NCBI GenBank assembly: GCA_028023455.1
Contig: JAQFVV010000205.1
Location: 64,001 to 128,000 of the forward strand
DNA length: 64,000 nucleotides
DNA from: Epiperipatus broadwayi
Taxonomy: Eukaryota; Onychophora; Udeonychophora; Euonychophora; Peripatidae
Reading direction: 5' to 3'
Shown: positions 12,401 to 24,400 of the stretch, piece after piece
How the letters are laid out: every line of letters starts with the position of its first letter
How positions within the stretch are numbered: the first letter of the stretch is position 1
The notes under the pieces: model-generated
Databases searched by the model: none
What the model saw: the letters and a program-made list of their open reading frames with translations, nothing else
Told to the model about the DNA's origin: nothing
Position numbers and translations under genes: made by a program

Positions 12401-15400
12401 AATTTACTATAAAGGGTTCAGCATTGCTGTATATTGTTAAAATTTAAATCTCACTAAAAAGGCAAGTCTATAAAAATAAATGTATGCATTACTAATATTT
12501 TTAACACATACATAAATAGTGCATAACCATTAAACATTACATTATGGTGACTGTAGTTATTAAACAACCAATGACACCAAAAATTATAAATGCTGAACTG
12601 AGTTCAGATCTATACAACTATACAAGCCAATGAGCTTAGCTTGAAACATTATTGTGTTTTCATTTTGGACTCAAAGCTTTATAGTTAGCTAAAAAGTAAA
12701 AGGTGGCTGCTGGAGGGTTGCATTAGATCCTAAGATCTAAGTGTAGTGCTCTTAGATCCAAGGGTCCTCATTGATGAAAGTCACAAGCTAGAAACTAGTC
12801 TGGGGATATTGGATGAGTAGGCACTAGATAGGGATTTTATGCACAAACCTTTTTGCATCCATTAATTATTCTGGCTTAAACTGAGTGGTGCTACTAGATG
12901 GAGAGTTTAGCCTCTGTGTAATAATGCATAACTATAAGAAAATTGCACTACGTGGTATAGACCATTATGGGTTCGAAAACTGAAAGTTTCTGAATCAAAC
13001 CTCTACCTGCCACCCTTTGTAAATGTTACTGCTCATGTCTATAATCTTCTTACAACACAGTCTTTGTAGCAACAAACATTATAGATAATAAAATAGTTTA
13101 GCTATCCATCATAAACATTTTAAGGTGCAACCATATCCAGATTACGAGTTACTCTAATGATAAGACAACATATTAACATTAAATTTTGTTTTAAATTAGG
13201 CAAAATTGTTACAGAAATGTTTGAAATGATAAGCCAAGAATGGCAAAAATGTCTCAATGCAATTTGCAAGATTTTATGCCTGCAAAGAGAGCATTAAAGA
13301 TTACAAAGGTAAAAAAGATCATTGTTAAATTTCATGACAAATTATAACGTAAATATACTAGCACCTTAATATTTTGGTGGTAAATAGTTTAATTTAGTCA
13401 CTGTGCAATGCTTGTGTTGCTTCACAGATGGCGCTGCATACAGCTTAAAGGGAAAAAAAATCAATTTTCACTGGGACACATTGTGAGTGTCAGCTACGTC
13501 TGAGTTTACTAGCAAAAAAAGATGGACTATTGTTAGAATTAAATAATATAAAATAAATGCAGAATATCTGAAAAACATATTTGTTATCTCTATATATTTT
13601 TAGGGTCATAAAAGAATTCTCCTACCTCTGACACCATATTGTTTATGATATAATTTATAAACTTCTCCAAATAGTACCAGTAACCCCTGATCAAAATTGT
13701 TGTTTCAGACTGAACTTTACAAATAATCAACAATATTAATTTCAGTTTTAATTTTCATTGTCTTTTGATATCTGTTTTATATAATTATTTATGATATTAT
13801 TTATTTTAAATGTTGAATACTTGTTAAATATTAAATAGCTTATTTAAAATTAATATTCTATCGTGAAATAACTATTTTTATAAAATAAGAGTAGTATAAA
13901 AAATGATCACTAGAGGATACTGTATATCATTTTTTCTGAGACTTGCAGTCACTAGAGGACTCTGGAGATCATTTTCTCTAAGGAGAAATGCAGTAAAAGT
14001 AGCAAAGATATATATATAACTTTTTGTTTTTAATGAAATGCTTATATTGACATGAATGCTCTAATAAATAAAATTTCTTCTGCCTTCACAATTCTTAGTA
14101 TTCTGCAATCAAATATAAAATCTAGTTATATACAGAGCTCACAAAACAAACTCTTAATAAAATCTAGTAGTGTTCATATTTTGAAATAATAATAGCTGCA
14201 TTTCAATCAATTTTTATCAGCTTCTTATAAAACAGATATTACAATTTAATATTCTTCATCATTTTGCTAGTATTAAATGGATTATGTTCTGTACATGAAG
14301 GATCAGATTGACCCTAGGTCAACATGGGTGTGATGAGAATCTCGGCCTCAGGGTGGCCTTTGAACATTCCATTATCAGATTTTAATTGGATGGACGTTTG
14401 AAGAGTTGGAGTGTGGAGTGGATTAAAGCCTGTCCATTAAAGTATGAAGATTGACTATCTTAATATATATCTGAGCACTAGTTGCATTTATGTGTGGAAA
14501 TAATAATCTGGATCAACTGATGATTGCTGGTTTAGCATGAATATGTTTGTATATTGGTGATTATTTATCTTTTCGACATATATGTGTTCAAGTGTATCAA
14601 TGTTATGAGACAGAGTGGAGAGTGGAGGGTCATGTGAAAGTCTGTGCTCATATACCCTATATATTATATATAACTAATTTCTATTTATGTACAATATAGC
14701 TAAGAATATTTCAGAATATGAGCACCTTGTGTTTTTATTTTTGGCTGCATAATGCCGGGAATATTGTGAAAGCTGAAAAAAATTTACTTTTGTATCTTTA
14801 AGTGCACTTATGTGAAAAAAAATCAATTTTTTAGTTTTATATGTATAAATTAAATTTTAAAAAATATTGATTGAAATTACATCTATCCTATATAAAATTA
14901 AACATTCAAATTTTACTATTTTTTGCTAAAATTGTTTACAAACTGTAAAAAAAGTATATTATCATTTGAAAAACACATGTGTAAAGTTTCAACTAGAATG
15001 GAAATTGAAAAGTGAGTGAAAATTGAGTTACAAGACTTTATTCAGACAGACAGGATAAAAAAAAACCCATAATAAAAACATATAAAAATAGCTTAATTTT
15101 GAAAATGATTAAACAAACCAAAATCAAAATACTGTTTTTTTACAATTATTGAATTTGTTTTATACAATTATTATTTGACACAGTAATAAACATTCATCTA
15201 GTCCTAAAATTACCCATGGAATTCTATAATATAAAACTATGATACAAGTTAAATAAAGATTTTTAAAAATATATACATAAATTAAGTTTAAATGATGAAA
15301 TTTTGAAAGAGCTATCTTAAAACACTAAAACTGCATTAAAAGCTATTTAATTTATTTAAATATTTGAAAATCAGGCACTCTTCACAAACTTGGAGCTTAA

Positions 15401-18400
15401 TTGTAAATATAGGGATTTGAACTCAGACCTTCAAGCAGCCACCAATCATCCACAATATCTCATACAACTGATACACATGACCACACACATGTAGAAAAAG
15501 ATATATAATCACCAATATATGTATTTCATGCTAAACCAGCAATCATCAGTTGGTCCAGATTATCATCTCCCATACATATATATAATGTATCTTTTCGATA
15601 TTGTATGAGATAGTGTGGATAGTTGGTGGATGCTTGAGGTCTGAGTTCAAATCCCTATATTTTAATTTATTTAAGAAAATGTTAATTAACACAATATTTA
15701 TGCCTTAAATCAGTTAAATTTTATAATTTGATTATTATAAATAATAAAATGAAAATTACATTACTCGAAAGGTTATGTGATGTTGCAAAGCAAAACAATT
15801 GGTGAATGCAACACTTCCTGTCAGCTGACTAAATTGAAAATTTTCCTCTTAGCTCTTGAGTTATTACTCTCTCCCTGGGCTAACTGATCTGGGCATTGAA
15901 TTTAATTAATTGTAAAATAATCATAACACAAATATTTACTTGTCATTTTAAGGTGTCAGATAATCTAAGAATTATATTTAACATAATAAAAATATAAGCA
16001 CATTAGGATCTAACTTCCATTTGGAAATTACATTACATTCACTAAAAATTGTAAATACCCAATGAAATAATTACATTTAATGTTTGCATTTTAATTTAAA
16101 TAGCTATAAAATTCAACATTAAAAATAAAAATTGGAAAATATATTTATTTACCTCTTGTGGAGGAACATCAAAAGATACTGTGCGAAGATCAACCTTGGT
16201 ATAGTTTTCAATGCATGGCAGAACAAAAAATATACCTTAAAAGATAACAATAGACATTATAAAAAGTAATTAGTGATAAAGACATATTTTTTTAATGAAA
16301 TAAATAAATATAACAGTTAATTTTATTTTGAATTTAATTTTATTTGAATATTAAGATAAAAATAATAATTACATAGTCTCTAGACCAGGGCTTCTCAACC
16401 TGGTGTATATGTGATAATAAAAACAAAGATGTGTAAATATGTTTTACATACTATTAATGTAATATAATGCAAATGTGTACCTGCATATTTACATCACATT
16501 TACAATGGTTTTATTCTGCCAGCTACCATTGATGAGGTATAGCTCCTAGTTCTAGGGTGAACTAAGGAAGAAGGGACTTTACATGCCCTTATAGGTTTCC
16601 TACCCACTTCTAAGTGTACTATGACAGCCTGTCTCATGAATAGCTCTCTATGACCATAATTCTCTGAAGAATATGTATAGAGATCAAAAATTGTCTTTCA
16701 GCTGTGTGACAGTAATTCTCTGACTATATCTTCAAAACGTTTGGCTATTTATTGACAGATCCCCATTCTTAATGGAAACCTCCATATCCAGTGAGCATCT
16801 CACATATTGGCCCAGTCTTGCAAGTGGTTATTATCTATCTGTATACATACAAGTTTATGGCAATGAATGCTCAACCCCATCCAGATAAGATGGAATCTGG
16901 ACTAATTCATTATTGGAAGGCAAGGAGGATTTGTCAGGAAGCTTATTCAGGGGTATGATGAATAACAGATAAATAAGTTTATCATGCTATTAGTATTATG
17001 GTGATACGAATTGACACCTACAATAACATGCTCTCACTAGTAGGCACCATCAGACCAAGACCTGGAACCAGACTCACCAGGGATACCCTTGTTCCCCATT
17101 TTTAGGAAGCTGATCATTATTTATTTTTACTAGCAATCATACATGCCACAATACATCAGTCGTTCATGTACACAAACACCCATCCTGAATAAAATTGGTT
17201 TGTATTAGCCCCTTAGACATATTGAAAAAATAATAGACAGATAACATTTGGTAGATAGAATATTTAATTAATTAAATAAAAAAATATATACATAGGATCA
17301 CAGAATTAGCTTTACACACATTTATTAATCCTACATTTTAATAAAATATAATGAAGAGATTCGATTAACATGTAAATCCCTATACAAGCAACCTTCTTTC
17401 TCCTTACTTAAGGTCAATTACAATATGTTATTAATGAACACAAATCCTTGCTCTAAATAAACCTTATATATATATATATATATATATAAGACAGACTAGC
17501 AACCGCCATTATCAAGATTAACTTTTGAAAGAACAATTGTTCTTTCAAAAGTTAACCTTGATAATGGCAGTTGCTAGTCTGTCGAAATATCAGATTGTAA
17601 TGCAAAATAATACACGGTTTGTACCCAAAAATATTATTTTATCTACATGATATAACCGTGAAAAGAACATCCCTGAAAAATATATGTGATCTGTTCTTTT
17701 AAATCAAAGATTGGTAAATTATAACAGAATCCAATGATGCCAATTCATGAGGTCAATACCAGACAAGATTACAAGCAAGGAAACTAATTTAACCTAGATG
17801 TAGAGATTAATGCAATTCAAATTTGCCTATGAGTAAATAATTCTTTTGATCTGAAGGTGACCTGGGCACACATAACAAGAGGGTATTTAGTAAGAACATC
17901 AAATCTCTCTCCCACAGAATTTATTTAGAAAATATCACATTAATATAAAACACAATTCAAATTTCAATAAAATATAAACATTCCAACACACGATCCGCCA
18001 GATGGGATAGATCAAATGTATGTTCATTACATTATCTCATGAATAAAGACCAATAACAAAATATAATATATTTATAAAGTACATATTAATTTACATAATT
18101 TATGTAATAATAGACTATCCTATTCTTTTCTTTCACTTTCATTACTATTTGTAACATAATAATTTAAACACAAATTTACAAACTTTATCACAATAGTCAT
18201 ATTATACCTTTATAGTACATTTCATATTTACCCAGTTCAATATTAAGGCATGGTCTGTCAGATGAATTATAAAGCACAAAACACTTGTTGGATGATATGA
18301 GATCATGAAGACCATTGGTCAGCTTGCAGATCACTTATCTGGAATGGGAAGTTTGCTGGTAACTGCATATCGGTTGTTACATGCGATAATTAACTTTCAA

Positions 18401-21400
18401 AAGTTCTCACTAAAGTTGAAATTATGTCCTCAACTAGCTGGCTGCAGCATTCTTTTTATAAGCACCATACACATTTTTCAGTCACAAATGTAGAGTAGGC
18501 CATGGAAAAAAAGTTCCCAGGAGAAAACATGATTGTATCTAGCTGGATAACATGACGTGGCTTCTTTTAAAAAATCAAAACTCTCTTGTCTAAAGAAAAA
18601 TATTTCTTTTTAGAATATTCAGAGAAATCCCCCCTCTTGTCAGTTAGCATTTTCATATCGGGAATTTCATACTTTATTTTTAATTTTGGTAACATATACA
18701 ATAGATATAGTAACATATACAATAAATATAAAGACAGTAAATATTTTCTTTTCTTATTTCACCCCCAGTTCTTATTTTCTTATCTGGGTTTAATCATATT
18801 ATTGATTAATAAATTTTTGTGTGCAATTAGAAACTCATTGTAATTTCCCACGCTTTACTGTAAATATACTTTCACAATAGCTTGTATCATTTCCCTGACA
18901 TTAACATACCAGATTCTAATTTAAAAATTTTCAAATAGATCTTTATTACCCGCTAATTAACATTACCAATCTATTTTCATTAATTTACATATTAATTATA
19001 TAAATTTTATCAACAAACACAATATATATTATATGACAAAAATGGATATAAATAAAACTCTAAATTATTATATTATGAGGTAGAAAAATTCCTTCTCAGT
19101 ATATTCCAAAAATATCACAGGTGGCAATACTGTATGGAGAGTTTTGCTCTGTTTATCATTCCAAAAATAGTTTCATTATCAACATTTTCAGGCTATTTCA
19201 TATTGGCACTGTCTGTCACCCACACCAGCAACATTTAGGTCTCCTTTTAATCATGAGCACAATGAGAGTTCGGTAAATCAAAATGATCGATTAAGATCTA
19301 ACATATTAGCGCCCCTTGAGGTTCACTTCCATGGCATCTGAACTTTTTTCACATGCATGTGATGTACTGCATGGTATACTTTCCAACCATTATTTCTTAT
19401 TATAATGAGGAGATACAATTTTACTAAAAGCCAAGGGGAAACAGGGACTAAGAAGGTTAATCTCTGCTCTAGACGAAACATGAAATGTTTAATATCACTG
19501 TCGTATATAAAGACAAAATATTGCAGTACTGACAAATATGTAACAGATAAACTTTAGAAGTGCTAATTAAATAGATGAAAAAAGTCATGTGATTATCAGA
19601 TGAATCTATATTAGTGTCATCTGTAAGCCCTATTGGAGAACACAGGTCAGGCAACAATGCATATTCAGCAATAAAATGCATAATGATACTCATGCGTGAT
19701 TTATATAAAGCAATAGCAGTAAAAACAAGTGAGGAAAACTCATATTAATCAAAATAAAATCTGTAAGGACAAGTAACGGAATATAATAATTAAAAATTAA
19801 TATCTATTTTTACAAAAACCATTATACCTCCAGAATGTGAATGAGTCCATGGGGAAAAAATGCTTAAGCATCCATCCAGAATATATAAATAATGCTCTTT
19901 CATAAAGATCCAAGATTTGGTCAAAATTATTATATCATAAAAACCTATAGGAATATTCATCAAACTAATCCTAATACTTCATATATTCAAGTGAAAAATA
20001 TGAAGAGAAAAGCTTCATATTAAAAAAAGACATGTCTTTGGTCATAAGTTCATAATTATATCCCTCTACAAGGTGTTAATAGTGGATAAAAACCAGTCCC
20101 TACCTTGTGTGAAAGTGGTGCAAGAGATTGTGATCGAGATCAACTGATGACTGTTAGTTCAGCACGAAATGTGTATCTTGGGTATTATAGATCTTTTCAC
20201 ATCTTTGATCATATATTCATGATTGCATCTCTCTACAAGGTGTTAAAAGCGGATAGAAATGAGTCACTACCTTGTGCGAGAGTGATGCAGTGAAAATCAG
20301 ACTACAGAAATATTATTAATTATTGCATTATGCTTGATTTTAAGGAATAAATCAGTTGTAACATAAATCAAAGCACTGTATAAGAGCTGAGTCTTTGCAT
20401 TCTCTCACAGAAGATATGTGGTCTATGAAATAATATATTGGTTTATACAAATATATTGATTATGTAAACTTAAGAGCATGCTAACGCTCTAAACAAGCTT
20501 TTTTTTTTTTTTTTATTATGATAAATGCTACTACAAGAGAAGACATTCAAATCATCTTTATCTTAGATTGTCCCCATTCCCAGACCGGTTTCGACCTATG
20601 GGTCTCTTCAGTGAGGAGTTGGGACATTAGATTCAAAAAACCAACTCAAGCTAAGCATTTATCTAAAAGATAATTCTTAAGAAGGAGATCTAAAACTTTA
20701 GACATCTGCATGTTTACATATTGGTAATTGCAAGCTATATATAAGTCAGGTGATATCTGACTTTTTATTATTATTAATATATTGATTATGTAAATTAAAT
20801 TTCAGAAATCAATATTAAGAATTTTCTTTTCATCAAAAATGATTTGGTTAAATTATATATTAAAATGAGTAATTACAATACCTGGATTATCTCATTTGTG
20901 TTTACATAAAAATCGTTTTCAACACTATTAGCAGAAAAAATTTTAATATCAAGCCTTTCCACTATTCTTATAATAATTTTTCAGTAAATTTTCATTTTCA
21001 TAATAGAGAATTCCTTAGATTTTGATTTCATAATAATAGAAAATGTTTCATAGTATTACTTTTGTCCTTCAAAAAAAGAATATATATATATATTTTTATT
21101 GTGTCAAAGCATCGACCGGGAAGCGAATCTGTAAACCCGGGACAACTGCTTGTAAAGCTGCTGTGCTGACCACTCGGCCACCAACGCTTGACAAGAATTT
21201 ATTTTTCACAAGAATTACATGAATTTGCTAAACAAATAAATTCTTGATTATTTTTGTCAACGTTATTGCATGTATTAATAATAATAGTAAGAATAATGAT
21301 GATAATGACAATAACAATAAAATTATTATTATTAAAGCATTGGATATTTTTAAATTAAAAAAACAAAAAAAAATGAAAAGATATAAAAAAGCTATTCACC

Positions 21401-24400
21401 AACTGCCAGTTGTAGCAGGTGACTTCGTCTGTCCCAACAAGGCTGTTTTATATTCGCTGTGTACAGCCACTCACTCGGCTTAACAATCAGATAAATAGAC
21501 AGCAGAAACCAAATGATTAGACAAATAGTTTAATAGATTTATCAGTCAGATAAATAATATTACATATATAATTATAAGACAATTAAGTTTAACTTACGAA
21601 CACTGGCCATGTAGGCATACAAAAAACACATAATATAGACCGGTATGGCCTGCAAAGTTCCTAGGTCCACTTTTTAACCTTCAGTGGTGGAGTTCACTGG
21701 GTTTGTTCCGTTGCTAAGTTAAGACTCTTGACTTTCGTGTGCATTCAATGAGTTCCCCACTGCAAGTGCTGCTTAGTTATTTTTTGTTCCTTCTTTTTTC
21801 TTGTTAAGGAATGTTTTAGAAACCAATTAATTTTCAGCTATTGTCTACTTTTAGTAATCAGCACTTTTAATCTAGCTGCTTAATTAGTTTCTAATCTGGA
21901 GCGCTTATCTTTAATAGCATACCAAATTTAATTACAAAATTCCTGTCTATTTCAATTAATAAAACTTATTTTAATAAAACATTAATTATTATATACGCAT
22001 AACTTATTTTAACAAAACTTATTAATTATTATACACGTATATAGCACCTCCACCACTTCAGAAATTATTGTTTCTGAAGTCTTACATAGTCTTTTAAGTA
22101 AACGGGTTCTTTTCTTGTTCTTGAAGACCTTCGTGATGTTTTCTCTTTTACTGGCGTTTTGTTGGTCTCTTGATCATCATATTTCTCTTCTACTGGTGTT
22201 TTGTTGGCTCCTTCAGTTTCTTGATCGTCGGATTTCTCTTCGCTTTTGGGAATACGCAGTGCTGCAGTACTTCCGGTTTGCAATAATTCTCAATGTCTCA
22301 CATGATTTATATGCTTGCGCATTGTTTTTCCAGTTTCTGTCTCTACAAGTATTATTTGTTTTGACAGAATTTCTTTTATGAAGGCCTTCACCCAGTATTT
22401 TCTGATAACGTCTCTAACCCAGACTTTTTCTCCCTTGGAGTAAATAGTATCTCCAGTGTTGCTTTCTTAGTGTGTAGAGTTTTGTTCTGGGTGGATTAAT
22501 GATAGTTTTGTGCGGAGTTTCCGTCCAAAAATTAATTCTGCAGGAGATTTGCCTGTAGCACACAGAGTACTATGTTGATATAATAAAGCAAAATGTAAGG
22601 TGTCTTGTAAATTTGCAGTGCCTTTCTTCCATAACGTTTGCTTCAAAGTTTGTATAGCCTTTTCTGCAATACCATTGGACTCCGGGTGATACAGGGCATG
22701 GCTAAGTGTTTAATTCCCCATTCTGTGAGAAACTCTTCAAATTTAGTGGATGTGAAACTGGTACCATTGTCAGACATGATTGTTTCAGGAATCCCACGGA
22801 AAGCAAAAATCTCCTTCAGTTTTGCGATTGTTTCTTCAGTACTGGTGTTTTTCACTACTCTATATTCTGTCCACTTTGAATAAGTGTCGATCACTACCAA
22901 AAATATAAAGTCATGAAATGGTCCAGCATGGTCAACGTGAATATGGATCCATGCTCTTTCAGCTGCTGGCCAAGCAGCATATTTTTTCTCAGGCATATTT
23001 GCATTTATTTGGCAACTTCACATGATTTCACATATTTCTCTATGTCAATATTAATTGCGGGTCACCATATGTAACTACGAGCCAGAGCTTTGGCCCGCAC
23101 TATCCCAGGATGACCTTGAAGAATTAAGTGAAGAATCTTATTCCGCCCACTGCTCAGTATCAACACTCTATCATCCATTAATATACATCCCTTGTTTATG
23201 GACAGTCTTTGTCTTACATCCCATAAGGTTTTATGTAGTGTCTCGGGCCGACTTTTTGGTCAGCCTTTGCTGATCCAATTAAATAAGTATTTATATCCAG
23301 GGTCTGCCTTAGTCCAACTAGCTACCTTTTCACTATTTATTAATTCGTTTTCCAATTATCGACGTAGTTAATAGTTTGGTCGTCTTTTTGTAGTTCAGCT
23401 TTAATGAGCATTCTTGACAGTGTGTCTGCGTGTTTAATGATCTTTCCTTTTTTGAAATTTAGATCAAAATCATAGCCTGATAACAGATTAACCCCAACAT
23501 AACATTCTAGGGCTTAGATGATCAGGGGCAGTTTTATTTTTTGCTAATAATCCTAACAACGGTTTATGATCGGTAAAGATTTTAAACTGTCGACCATACA
23601 AATATTGGTTGAATTTTTTTATCGCAAATATGATAGCCAGCACCTCTTTATCTATTTTGCTCAGCTTTTGTTAATGTTCTTGAAGTGTAGATGATTGGTC
23701 GCTTGCCATCAGCTACTGTATGGCTACTCCAACTTTGGATGCATCTGTTGTCAATATCAATTCGAGGCTACTATCATAATGTACTAATAAGCTGTTTGAT
23801 GTTAATAATTCTTTCGTGTCACAAAAAGCTTTTTCTTGGGTTTGATCCCAAAGCCATTTTTGGCTCTTTTTTAATAGATTGTATAGCGGTTTTGCTATGT
23901 GAGCTTTCCCCTTAAGAAAAACTTCAAAATAATTAAGAAGTCCTAGTAAAGCTTGAAGTTCTTTAACATTTCTGGGTCTTTGTGATTCCTTTACGGCTGC
24001 AATTTTTTGAGGGTCGGGTCTCTTTCCCTTTTTTGAGATTATGTGTCCTAGGAATTTTAATTTAGTGCCATCCAGATACATTTGTCTGTGTTTATTTTAG
24101 TTCCGAAACTACATAACTTGTCGCAAACTTTTAAAACTCATTCACGTAATTCCTCTTCTGAATTGGCCACGACCAAAATATCATCAAAATACGGTATTAA
24201 TGTTTTCTGGAACAGCATGTCCATTTTGGCCTGGAAAATGTTTGGTGCAACCATAATTCCATAAGGCAATCTATTATACTTAAACAATCCCTTATGTGTT
24301 GTAATAGTTAGCAATTCTGAGGTGCGTTCAGAAACTGGTATCTGGTGAAATGCAGCCTTTAAATCAATTTTAGAGTAGTGACTTGCCTTTTGCATATTTT

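Noticed and set aside
18586-18843. Membrane protein ORF
   Set aside because: Low-complexity Phe/Tyr/Ile-rich translation of A/T-rich DNA; no homology recognised.
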